This document shows positions 16,551 through 25,019 of a DNA stretch of 64,000 bases, in pieces. This DNA is from a virus: positions 46,490-110,489 of IMG/VR virus record IMGVR_UViG_3300042569_002782; one strand, given 5' to 3'. The number at the start of each line of letters is the position of its first letter. The stretch's first letter is position 1. The notes beneath the pieces were generated by a model that was not told the DNA's origin, ran no database searches, and was given only the letters and a program-made list of their open reading frames with translations. Made by a program: the position numbers and the translations under genes.

Positions 16551-17969
16551 TCATGTGACGGTGGGTAGTAGTTGACTGTAGCTAACTAAGATTGCACATA
16601 GGGTGTCGGACGGGGGCCCCAATGGAATCTGGGGGTCATCACATCTATTCAAAGTGCTTTGGATATTGGGATTGGAAGATTTCACTCTCCCTGAGTCTAG
16701 CATATGGGAGATAGCGTTTAATGTGGGTTGCCTCGGCTTGCTACCTACGCAAACCTCTAACCCCAAACCCCGTAGGTACACAGTCCAAGCTGCACTTGCC
16801 ATGGCGGATTCAAGTACAATTTCTTCCGCTCCGTATGCCTTAACTGCTAGACTTAGGATTACTCCGACAGTTTTCAAGTCCCAATTGCCTTCGTAAGTGT
16901 CAAGAACATACATGTAGTCTCTTCCCCTTGTAACCCCTGCGATGCAAATACCCGTTTTATCAATGTTGTCGGCACTGAAAGCAGGATCAACAGAAATAAT
17001 TACTTTATCTAATGGAGGGATTTCTGGTGTCGGTGAGCATCCCTTATAGAGCCAGGAGAACTTTTCATCTCCTATGTTTCTTTTGAGGTCTTTCAAATTT
17101 TCGGGGGACTGGTATTGGTTGGCATTTCCTAAGGTTCCCCCAATGGGCCTGCCCAGAATGTCAGCCTCTGCCTCTTCTTTACTTTCAATAATTGCTGACA
17201 GATTAATGTGGACGGCTCCTTTTGGGTTTGATACGGGGTCAAAGACACCGAATTTATCTAAGAAGTAGCCGAAAATGTCTTCATCACCCCATCTTGACCC
17301 AAGAACAACAATGGCACTGTTTTGGTGGCGCCGGGTCATAATTTCCTCTTCTATCCAATCTTTATTCACTGTTATATCCGAGGACTTGTGATAGTCATCG
17401 ATCAACCAGACCCCAGGCACTTTAGAATCGGGATTGATGTTCCCATAAGCAAACCCACATACAGAGCCCCCAGGAGCAGACGGCACGACATGATAAGGAT
17501 CCAGGTCAATTTTAGAAAAAATTTCCTCAAAAAGTGGATTATTAACCTCTTGCTTCACCCTATTTGCCGTCACCTTTGCAAGACTTTGGTTGTAAGAAGT
17601 TACGAAATTATTAGTATAAGGATCTTTCCCCAGGAGCCAAGACAGAAATAGGGAGCCCAATGTAGACTTCCCAGTACGAGGAGGCATCGATACTAAGAGG
17701 ATTGGGTACCTGCCTTCGGCAATGTCTTCAAAGGCGGACCCCAAGACTTCATAAGTTTCCCAGTTCAGCAGGGAGCCAAACTTTACTTGAGCGGAACGAG
17801 ACAAATAGGCAGGAAAACTATATTGGGCGCACTCTTTAATGTAGTCATTAATTATTTCCTTAGTCGCGCCTCTCATTACAAGTTCAAGAAGTCCCCTCCT
17901 ATACTTTCTCCAGCTTGAATGTTCCGATAGCTGGGAAGAGTGTGTTATTTTTGGGTGTTTTGGTGTCAT
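16551..17969 (-). CDS. terL: Terminase large subunit paralog 1, 472 aa
   Basis: ATPase motifs: Walker A MPPRTGKSTLGSLFLSW, Walker B VWLIDDYHK. Nuclease-domain motif I is VIISVDPAFSADNID and motif II is EIVLESAMAS; the C-terminal acidic motif is weaker (PPSDTLCAI) than in its neighbour. Large terminases pump DNA into proheads and cut concatemers. The N-terminus (SSQLSEHSSWRKYRRGL) closely matches that of the adjacent 576-aa terminase, so the two arose by duplication or one was acquired from a relative. It is about 100 residues shorter at the C-terminus. Confidence 0.85.
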   Translation of the reverse strand: MTPKHPKITHSSQLSEHSSWRKYRRGLLELVMRGATKEIINDYIKECAQYSFPAYLSRSAQVKFGSLLNWETYEVLGSAFEDIAEGRYPILLVSMPPRTGKSTLGSLFLSWLLGKDPYTNNFVTSYNQSLAKVTANRVKQEVNNPLFEEIFSKIDLDPYHVVPSAPGGSVCGFAYGNINPDSKVPGVWLIDDYHKSSDITVNKDWIEEEIMTRRHQNSAIVVLGSRWGDEDIFGYFLDKFGVFDPVSNPKGAVHINLSAIIESKEEAEADILGRPIGGTLGNANQYQSPENLKDLKRNIGDEKFSWLYKGCSPTPEIPPLDKVIISVDPAFSADNIDKTGICIAGVTRGRDYMYVLDTYEGNWDLKTVGVILSLAVKAYGAEEIVLESAMASAAWTVYLRGLGLEVCVGSKPRQPTLNAISHMLDSGRVKSSNPNIQSTLNRCDDPQIPLGPPSDTLCAILVSYSQLLPTVT

Positions 17970-18024
17970 TTTAGTTAAGATTTTGTTGGCTTGTGTTGGC
18001 TTGTGTTGATTTTTTTACCGGGGG

Positions 18025-19755
18025 TCAGAGCGATAACCCATAACCAGTGTCATCCCTGTTGAGGCGAGGTCTGGAAAAAGAGTCTGGACCGATAAAACCA
18101 GAACCAGAATCTAAATTATTGTAAAGTCCAGCCGAGGGTAAATTCCTCCCTACTCTACCAGTAGGTAAATTCGAATCACCCAGGAATGGCCTTCTGTTTC
18201 CTCCGTTCCACCTCCTCGCTTGTATTATAGCATCTTGTACCCCACGGTCAACGGTGTCTAGCTTCATCGCATAGTACGTCAGGGACCACACAAACGCATC
18301 CACCGAGTCATCGTGCTTAACGAAGGGGAATCCTGTTAGCTCCTTAATAAAACTATCCACCCATAACCCCTCAACGAGTTTAACCCTATCATTCTCTAGA
18401 AGTGGACAAACAGCTTCGAGTCTAACCGTTTTTGACCTAAGGGGTCTCATTTCTTCTACAGGTATTTTTGTTTCCCGTCTCAACATTTGTATCAAAGATT
18501 GGCCGGATGCTGCCTTTTCGATACAGATTACTTTTGGTTTGTAGAAGGAATGTAGTTGCTTAATAGATGCAATCAAATCAGGGAAGCCCCATCTCCCTTT
18601 AACGATTTCCCTAATGTAAACAGTTCGGGGGTCCCTAGTTGAAATGCCAGCCACACAGACCGCAGTTTCGTCTGCACCTTCTTTTTCAGAAAATGCACAG
18701 TCTACACCTAGCCATACTACATCTAGTGGTGGGCACTTTTCTTCTTCTATCCTAACTATCCACCCAGCCTTTACAATTTGACCTTCTGCTGCAGTTGGAG
18801 TCCCTTGATAAAGGGCCGCAAATTTGGAACTGCCCATAGTTTTCTTTTGGGCTTCCAGCATATCAACCGAGAATGCCGGGTTATCAGGCCAATGGGACTC
18901 ACCGATTTGCCTGCCTAAGGGGTCATCGACAGGGTCTTCACACAGGCCCGCAATATTCACCCATCTCCAACCTTCTGGGTTTTCTTCCTCATCATAGCTA
19001 CCGTCCGATTCTAAAACCTGGCCATGCAAATCATTGGCATGAAACCTGGTCGCAATAATTAGACGGCAATAATTGTTAGTTTTACGTGTCGATGCCTCTT
19101 CTTGCCACCACGTTTGGAGACTCTCAAAAGCCCTGGCAGAAGCTGAGCTTTTCAGTGGGTCGTCGATTACCATGGCCCCCACACCTGGGCTAATAATGTT
19201 TACAGACCCTGCCGTATGGCCAGTCAACACACCACCGACAGAAGTAGGCAGGATGTATCCGCCACTAAGCATCTCAAATTTAGAGTCCCTAGCAAAACCT
19301 TTCCAATCAGGGAAGATTTTCTTAAAGACAGGTGTCTTCAACATGCCGATAACTTCCTTATGGAACTTATTGGACAGTGATAAACCATAAGAGGCAATAA
19401 CGTGTTGAGTTTCTTGATCTCTTCCTAGTAACCAAGCCACAAACATCGACGCCAGCATTGATTTACCAGATCGAGGGGGACAGGATACGATCAAGTTATG
19501 GTAGCGTTTATTTGCTAGATCCTCAAAACCACTGGCAATAATTTCATGGAAATCCGCGACTTTTAACGCACCACCCTTCATCAAGTCTGCAAAGGCCAGG
19601 AAACAATACCTGGAAGACTCAAACATGTAGTTCTGAATGACAGAGTTTGGTGCTTCTAAGACATTAAGATGATGTAAACCCCTAATGTAATGGCGCCATG
19701 AGCTGTGTTCATCTAGTTGACTAGCGTGGTTTATTATCGGCCGTGGGAGTGTCAT
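18025..19755 (-). CDS. terL: Terminase large subunit paralog 2, 576 aa
   Basis: Walker A CPPRSGKSMLASMFVAW and Walker B GAMVIDDPLK mark the ATPase. The RNase H-like nuclease shows WLGVDCAFSEKEGADETAV, VICIEKAASGQS and KHDDSVDAFVWSL, the full acidic set. The C-terminal tail is Gly/Asn/Arg-rich. Its start overlaps the stop of the upstream small gene by 4 nt, consistent with a small-large terminase pair. I take this as the main packaging motor because all catalytic motifs are complete. The neighbour at 16551-17969 is a shorter paralog. Confidence 0.9.
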   Translation of the reverse strand: MTLPRPIINHASQLDEHSSWRHYIRGLHHLNVLEAPNSVIQNYMFESSRYCFLAFADLMKGGALKVADFHEIIASGFEDLANKRYHNLIVSCPPRSGKSMLASMFVAWLLGRDQETQHVIASYGLSLSNKFHKEVIGMLKTPVFKKIFPDWKGFARDSKFEMLSGGYILPTSVGGVLTGHTAGSVNIISPGVGAMVIDDPLKSSASARAFESLQTWWQEEASTRKTNNYCRLIIATRFHANDLHGQVLESDGSYDEEENPEGWRWVNIAGLCEDPVDDPLGRQIGESHWPDNPAFSVDMLEAQKKTMGSSKFAALYQGTPTAAEGQIVKAGWIVRIEEEKCPPLDVVWLGVDCAFSEKEGADETAVCVAGISTRDPRTVYIREIVKGRWGFPDLIASIKQLHSFYKPKVICIEKAASGQSLIQMLRRETKIPVEEMRPLRSKTVRLEAVCPLLENDRVKLVEGLWVDSFIKELTGFPFVKHDDSVDAFVWSLTYYAMKLDTVDRGVQDAIIQARRWNGGNRRPFLGDSNLPTGRVGRNLPSAGLYNNLDSGSGFIGPDSFSRPRLNRDDTGYGLSL

Positions 19756-20033
19756 ACTTGAGGTTTAAACTTCTTAATGAGTTCAGCCGCAGTACCTATA
19801 TACTCCTTAGTGAGTTCCTTCTCAGACTTACTTTCACCTTCTGTCAAAGCAGCCGTATCGGAAATGAAATCCCTATGGGCTTTAACGGAAAAGTTAAAAA
19901 TTTTCACTAAATCGTCAGTACTACACTCCTCCAAAGAAGCCTGGATAATGGTCAAGGAGTCCTCAGCTACTTGTAAAGTCCTGAGAGCTAGCTTTTCCTT
20001 TTGACGTAGAATTTTTTCATTTTGATTCATCAT
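19752..20033 (-). CDS. Helical protein, possible terminase small subunit, 93 aa
   Basis: Almost entirely helical and charged (LRTLQVAEDSLTIIQASL, KAHRDFISDTAAL), ending LIKKFKPQV. The position directly upstream of the large terminase with a 4-nt overlap is the classic place for a small terminase. Size is at the low end. No helix-turn-helix is obvious by eye, so the assignment rests on context. Confidence 0.5.
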   Translation of the reverse strand: MMNQNEKILRQKEKLALRTLQVAEDSLTIIQASLEECSTDDLVKIFNFSVKAHRDFISDTAALTEGESKSEKELTKEYIGTAAELIKKFKPQV

Positions 20034-20182
20034 CTGAATCTCCTATTACAACTTGAGCAACCCTGTGGTTTAGGGGTAGATTTGTAAGAGTGCAATCTTC
20101 TTAGCAGGGTTTCAGCTAGTTTGTTATCGCCGGATTTAACTGCCGTATGGTACTGAGCCCATAGGGATCTTGGAGTTTCCAT
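20030..20182 (-). CDS. Tiny protein with CxxC near its C-terminus, about 50 aa
   Basis: The ATG at 20182 directly follows a TAA stop (TAAATG), and the TGA overlaps the next start. The product METPRSLWAQYHTAVKSG... ends QGCSSCNRRFR, with one CxxC pair. It could bind zinc as a dimer. Tight packing at both ends supports that it is a gene; function unknown. Confidence 0.55.
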   Translation of the reverse strand: METPRSLWAQYHTAVKSGDNKLAETLLRRLHSYKSTPKPQGCSSCNRRFR

Positions 20183-21518
20183 TTAACAATTAGCAAAGTT
20201 GACAAGGTGTAGAGTTTCCTGCCTGCACATCAGATTGGGAGTTGCCACTTGGATCCCATTTTTACGGAGGCAATCATGGCAATCTTCAACACAGGGCCGT
20301 AGGTTCTGGCCCACCCTGGCAAACCCCACACCCAAGTTTCCACAGGGAATTCATGGAAGCAAGTTCAAATGTACCTTCTAGTAACCAACCTTTCCCTTGA
20401 GGGGATTGACCCACGAAGTAAAATCTTCCCTTAGGCGCTTGAATGAATATATCTGGTTTTACCCCAATTAATGAACCTCCCGCCAGGGTTTGGGTTTTTG
20501 CCTCTGGATTTAGGGGATCTGAGTAGAAAATTTGAAAAGCCCCTTTAACAACTGCAAATTCACCGGTATTCATACCTTGGAAGAAAATAGCCTCTTTGAC
20601 AGAATCGGATGCAATGCCGCTATTGCCATCGGTTGCCCCTTCCAGTGTATTTCTCCATAATTCAACGGCATATCTAGCTAGTTTTTTCCCAGAATCTACA
20701 TAGAAAACTTCCCTCAGTGGCTGCCTAGTTTGAGCGTCCCAAACGGTAACCACTAGGCGACCATCTTCGGTATAGCTATTGTTACTAAGCAAGTAAATAG
20801 GTTGCCCCAGGGGGTCTTCTATGTATACTTCGCTAGGATCGCAGATAAAGACCCAGTCTCCACTTTGGGTTACTTCATTACTCCATCTGATGCCAGATTG
20901 GTTGGAAAACTCATATTCTGACGGATTAGCGCCAGGGTACCATGGGACATAAATACTACCGGAAGCCTCGTCTACTACTCCGCCTAGGGGTAATGTGGTA
21001 GCTACATTAAGTCCTGGGAACAACTGCCTGCAATCTCCCCTTTGGACACAAGGGTCTAATGCGACGTATGGGTAGACTTCCTGGACTGTTACTGTATATA
21101 GTTGGGTGTATGTGTATTGAGATTGATTGGTTACTCCTGTAAATTGGGTCGATGCACAGTGGAACGGCTCAGTAACTTGTACGAAAGAGCCCGACGGCAC
21201 CCCACCTGAAATTGTAATTTCTGAACCCATTAACAACTGGGTGGCAAAATCATGGCCAGAACTGGTTAGGTAATTTTGGCAGGAGAAATTCAATTCGAAT
21301 TGCATCCTCTTATCGTAAATAAGGGGAATTTTATTTGTCACATTAGACGATGCCCCCACAAATCTAACCACAATGTTGTTAGTCTGATTAACCACACCCT
21401 CGTTATCCATGGCATCTGCCAGCCGTAGGACATTGACATTAAGTGGAATTAAAGGTGATGCTATCAAGGAGTCGCATAAGTATTGCTCTATGCGGGTTAT
21501 AGTAGAAAGTTCAGCCAT
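20183..21518 (-). CDS. Virion/neck protein, 410 aa, with a possible +1-frame cysteine-rich extension
   Basis: The main frame starts MAELSTITRIEQYLCDSL and ends at 20286 with PEPTALC. Its composition (many beta-type repeats, YVALDPCVQRGDCRQLFPG) fits a structural protein. From about 20345 the +1 frame is open to a TAA at 20183 that abuts the next ATG. It reads GNLGVGFARVGQNLRPCVED, then CHDCLRKNGIQVATP, a cysteine-rich and plausible protein end. One skipped base would fuse the two. Without it, about 100 nt would be empty. Which form is made is unknown. The next gene upstream is a head-tail connector. Confidence 0.6.
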
Positions 21519-21526
21519 TGTTTACC

Positions 21527-22606
21527 TCATGGGAATATTGTATTTGACCCGCCGATATCGTAACCACCCGCATCATTAGGTTGTATGACTTGTGGGGTGC
21601 CCCCTAGGTCTTCATAATTACTATCTGTTATCCAGTTGGAGTTGGTATTATTTTGTCCCGTGGCGCCATAACCCAATCGGTAATCTGGGGATTGATCCCC
21701 GGCTGGGTCATTATTCCAACCACTCAGACCTTTCCCAGATACACCATTATACCTTTGTGGAATACGCCATGTCCGCATTATGCCGCGTTTAGTATCAATA
21801 GCAGAGTCCCCGTGTCCTGCCCGAATAGCAGTCATTTGCCGTTCGGCATCTAGTTGCTTAAGGGCCTCTACATAATCACTTTTGATGTCATCTCTTTTAC
21901 GGACTGTATCAAGGTAGTATCTAGCAATAATTAATGCGGTCCTTCTGCGACTACTGGTAATTAGTACCTTGCCAGCCTTCCCAGACTGCTCAATGTAAGA
22001 GTCAATTAGAGAATTAGCGTCTTCGATTGCCATCCTAAGTTTGACTATGTTGACACTAGTTGCAGAAGCATCATCGATATTTGTCAGTTGAACGGCTTCC
22101 TTAAGGCCGAAGGCTGTGATGAAATCATCCGGGGATGCGCTACGTGGGTCTGAGCGGTTGGGTGTTAAAACTCCTGAGCGATCCTGATAAGGGAAGCCAT
22201 AGCCGCCGATGGTTTGCCCTAGGTTAGACCCTTTTTGGGTGCCGTCGGTCTTTTCGTCAGGGGCTAACGTATTTTTAACCGCAAACCTATAAAAGGCCCT
22301 GACGGCATTCCTCTTTTTGATTACATCATTTGAACCCGGTGGTATGGGCCCCCTGAGGCATACATTTAGGTCTAGTGGTGGCTCATACGAAACAAAGACT
22401 TCATCCCAAGGGGACAATGCAGAATCTAACCCCAGTGAAATCATCGTATCTGAGGAATACACTATGGTGTTCACCCCGTATTGACCGAAGCATACTGTGA
22501 AGCTGGAGACGGGGACCGGTATGGTGATGTCTAATGGCCCATCAAAGAATAGGACGACATTATTTGGGGTCGTTAAAGTGGATTCCTTTAATTTGGGTAT
22601 TGCCAT
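21527..22606 (-). CDS. Head-tail connector-like protein with DUF1320 (gp36-like) region, 359 aa
   Basis: Residues about 165-265 read FITAFGLKEAVQLTNIDD, then IEDANSLIDSYIEQSG, then ALIIARYYLDTVRKRDDI, YVEALKQL. This alpha-helical pattern is that of DUF1320 / Mu gp36-type neck proteins that join head and tail. The N-terminal part has beta strands (VVLFFDGPLDITIPVPVS), and the C-terminus is Gly/Asn-rich. The region before the terminase with connector genes agrees with a neck role. Confidence 0.7.
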   Translation of the reverse strand: MAIPKLKESTLTTPNNVVLFFDGPLDITIPVPVSSFTVCFGQYGVNTIVYSSDTMISLGLDSALSPWDEVFVSYEPPLDLNVCLRGPIPPGSNDVIKKRNAVRAFYRFAVKNTLAPDEKTDGTQKGSNLGQTIGGYGFPYQDRSGVLTPNRSDPRSASPDDFITAFGLKEAVQLTNIDDASATSVNIVKLRMAIEDANSLIDSYIEQSGKAGKVLITSSRRRTALIIARYYLDTVRKRDDIKSDYVEALKQLDAERQMTAIRAGHGDSAIDTKRGIMRTWRIPQRYNGVSGKGLSGWNNDPAGDQSPDYRLGYGATGQNNTNSNWITDSNYEDLGGTPQVIQPNDAGGYDIGGSNTIFP

Positions 22607-22608
22607 GA

Positions 22609-23022
22609 TTATCTATGGATTAAGAAATCGTCAGGTTCATTGGTTACGGGGAAGAAATTCTCTGATACCCAAAATGGATAGGCATCTCTATTGACTCTGA
22701 CTAGGAAGCCTTTCCCCTCCGGGTACAAGCAATTGACCAATACCTGGGCAGCAAGTCTCAGGGGCCATTCATCTCTCCAGTTAATCTCCCAATGCTCTAC
22801 TGTAATAAGATTACCCACAAGAGTGTAATCGATTCTGGACACAATATAGCCGCCCCCGAAATCAGGTGCAGGGTAGTCAAAAGTTTGCTGCAATGACTCA
22901 TAGGGTTCTCCGTCATATTTACCGAGGATATATCTTCCTTGTTCTGAGCCATTTTCATAGTATAGAAAATCTTGAAAGGCAAATAGGTCTTGACGATAAA
23001 TTGAAGGTCGGCGGATAGCCAT
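22609..23022 (-). CDS. Putative tail-completion or neck protein, 137 aa
   Basis: MAIRRPSIYRQDLFAFQDF is followed by a beta-rich domain with many aromatic residues (YIVSRIDYTLVGNLITVEHW) and RDEWPLRLAAQVLVNCLYP. I recognise no exact family. It lies 2 nt from the DUF1320-like gene and 2 nt from the next, so all three are likely made together as neck/tail joining proteins. Function inferred from context only. Confidence 0.6.
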   Translation of the reverse strand: MAIRRPSIYRQDLFAFQDFLYYENGSEQGRYILGKYDGEPYESLQQTFDYPAPDFGGGYIVSRIDYTLVGNLITVEHWEINWRDEWPLRLAAQVLVNCLYPEGKGFLVRVNRDAYPFWVSENFFPVTNEPDDFLIHR

Positions 23023-23024
23023 TG

Positions 23025-23426
23025 TTAAATCGCAGCGAGTACTGTGAATGTGCCATTCTGGGTTACAATTCTAGTCGGCCTAAACTCTATACCAGCGACA
23101 ATCAGGCGGTCGGTATTTGTAATGTCATTTACCCTAAGGGTTTTTTCGCAGTTTACGGGTTGTTCGCAATTTACTGCCTTAAGAAAGTTAGTTTGGACCC
23201 CGACGCTGAACAAGTCCTTACTAAGCAAGCTATCACCTACAGAAAATGATACATCGGCAAATATGCTTCGAGACGCATAGATTGAATCATAAACCGACAG
23301 ATTATTAACTACACCAAGGGACTGATAAAAAACTGGAGCCAACGGGTTTGTGGCACTTTGGCCGAACCCTTGATAGATTGGGAACCCTGGGTCATAATCA
23401 GCGTTGTAGTTACTTTCGAATGCCAT
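23025..23426 (-). CDS. Small beta-rich structural protein, 133 aa
   Basis: The sequence has alternating polar/hydrophobic strands with Ser, Asp and Asn (SIYASRSIFADVSFSVGD). It also has two short repeats, AVNCEQPVNCEKT, holding two cysteines. The start shares a base with the stop of the baseplate-spike gene. No enzyme motif. Likely a virion component by composition and neighbours. Confidence 0.6.
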   Translation of the reverse strand: MAFESNYNADYDPGFPIYQGFGQSATNPLAPVFYQSLGVVNNLSVYDSIYASRSIFADVSFSVGDSLLSKDLFSVGVQTNFLKAVNCEQPVNCEKTLRVNDITNTDRLIVAGIEFRPTRIVTQNGTFTVLAAI

Positions 23427-24619
23427 TATTTAAAGGGATTTAGTGCGGAAGTCAAGGATGAGTAAACAGTGTTTATAGTACCTTGGGGATTTTGTAGCGT
23501 TTTTAGTATAAAATTAGTTTGAGGGGAATACGATTGTAGGGCCGCCAATGCAGTTGACTGAATAAATGTCGTGGGATCTGATATGATGTTCCTTGCAGCC
23601 TCAGTGATAGAAAGGGCTTTTTGTGCTGTTTTTAAAGCGGTCTCCGCAAAGTTAATGCCAGGTATTGCCGGTAGGGTCGCTGGAATTTGTGGGGTCCATG
23701 CAGTAGTAAAAGAGCCTTTAATTTGGCCTTCTATGTACCCAGCATCCTTCCTCACAAAATCCATCGCAGCACCCATGTCTAGGAGCTTAGGGTCTTCGAA
23801 AGGGAATGGTTGTTTATCGCTCATCGGTGGGGGATTCCAATTAGCATCGACCCCAAATGGGTTACCAGTGGGCGCAGTCCCGAAAGCTGAGTATCTTTTG
23901 CACTGGCCATTGGATGTTGGAAAAGTACAATCACTTACCGTCCCGGCTTGAATGGGGTTTTGCCTATTTCCGGAAGAGTCTGGTGGCTGAATAGAGTCAT
24001 TAGCCCCTGCGTGTCCATGTTGCAAGTCACAATGTCGTACCCAGATGTACTCGCCGTTTCTTTTCAGACAGACGCATACCCAGTCAGAACTCATGGGGCC
24101 ATCTTCTTCTATGACAGAGCAACCACGGTTTTCCTTGCAAGGTGGGGGTAGACCCCCTGAGGGGTAAACTGGGAGGCGAGTCATGGAAGAGTTGTTAGGA
24201 ATTGTCAACCCCCCTGCCGCTTGTTCTGTTAGGTTTTGTGGGTCGTAAAGGGTATCACTCAAGATGGCATAGTGGTATTGGCCATTACTTAGTATGACAT
24301 TTACTCTGGACCCTACCAAGTCCGGGGGCTGCTTACCGACAAATGCAGGAGAAGCGTCAATCCAATGTGAATATGAATTTCCTTTACCGTCCCTTGGACC
24401 CGAAAATAAACCGGCCCCTTCAACCTCAGGTATATCATCCGGGTTCATAGCATCAAATAGTACCCTAACCCTACCGAGATTCTCAGGGTCATCGACATCG
24501 ACTATTTTCCCCCTAACCATCCCCCTAGGTAAACCAGCATACTTAGCATTGGATTCTGCAAATAGCATCAACCTGGCTAAATTGTGAGTTAGCGGTATGC
24601 AACTGAGACTTTGTGCCAT
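23426..24619 (-). CDS. Baseplate spike/hub protein with gp5-like OB fold, 397 aa
   Basis: Residues about 28-130 read GLPRGMVRGKIVDVDDPENL, GRVRVLFDAMNPDD, and later LVGSRVNVILSNGQYHYAIL. This is the OB-fold pattern of T4 gp5/VgrG-type spike proteins, which start the tail tip. A cysteine-rich insert follows (RGCSVIEEDG, DWVCVCLKRN, VRHCDLQHGH). It could be a metal-binding or lysozyme-replacing region. The C-terminus is helical with short repeats. No lysozyme motif is seen. The context among baseplate genes agrees. Confidence 0.72.
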   Translation of the reverse strand: MAQSLSCIPLTHNLARLMLFAESNAKYAGLPRGMVRGKIVDVDDPENLGRVRVLFDAMNPDDIPEVEGAGLFSGPRDGKGNSYSHWIDASPAFVGKQPPDLVGSRVNVILSNGQYHYAILSDTLYDPQNLTEQAAGGLTIPNNSSMTRLPVYPSGGLPPPCKENRGCSVIEEDGPMSSDWVCVCLKRNGEYIWVRHCDLQHGHAGANDSIQPPDSSGNRQNPIQAGTVSDCTFPTSNGQCKRYSAFGTAPTGNPFGVDANWNPPPMSDKQPFPFEDPKLLDMGAAMDFVRKDAGYIEGQIKGSFTTAWTPQIPATLPAIPGINFAETALKTAQKALSITEAARNIISDPTTFIQSTALAALQSYSPQTNFILKTLQNPQGTINTVYSSLTSALNPFK

Positions 24620-24966
24620 TACTTATGCGCTGAGAATCTAGGGGTATTTCTAAGTTGGGTGCGCTTTGGCCGGGGTTTGACTATCTTTTGTTCCTCTTGT
24701 GCCACTTGTGCCACTTGTGTGTCACTAATCGGAAATTGAGTTAATTCATTTTTGTCTAACTCTGCAGTTTCCTCAGGCACTTTTGGTTTAGAGAGGGCTT
24801 TAAGAATTGGGCTTAGTTGCTTGGGGCTTACTTCCAAAATTGGTTCAGGGCTTTCGGGGGTAGCGGGGTTCCCAAGGTTCCCAAGGCCCTCAGCGCTATC
24901 GGAGGTAGCGGGGGTAGCGGGGGTTAAATCCTGAGTCTCATCCAAGTTTTTTCTTTTGGTGGTCAT
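24619..24966 (-). CDS. Pro/Thr/Glu-rich disordered protein, 115 aa
   Basis: Low-complexity and probably unfolded, with phrases such as TPATPATSDS, GNLGNPATPESPEP, and a basic end KPRPKRTQLRNTPRF. Its stop overlaps the next gene start by one base. No family. The GGGTAAAA motif lies 23 nt before the start. Probably a linker or assembly protein of the baseplate cluster. Confidence 0.55.
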   Translation of the reverse strand: MTTKRKNLDETQDLTPATPATSDSAEGLGNLGNPATPESPEPILEVSPKQLSPILKALSKPKVPEETAELDKNELTQFPISDTQVAQVAQEEQKIVKPRPKRTQLRNTPRFSAHK

Positions 24967-24989
24967 AATAATTTGTTTGTATGATAGAT

Positions 24990-24997
24990 TTTTACCC
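24990..24997 (-). promoter_or_regulatory. GGGTAAAA motif before 24966 gene
   Basis: CAGGGTAAAAATC lies in a 53-nt gap, ending 23 nt before the ATG at 24966. Confidence 0.45.
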
Positions 24998-25019
24998 TGA
25001 CTTTAGTGTTACCGGCCAA

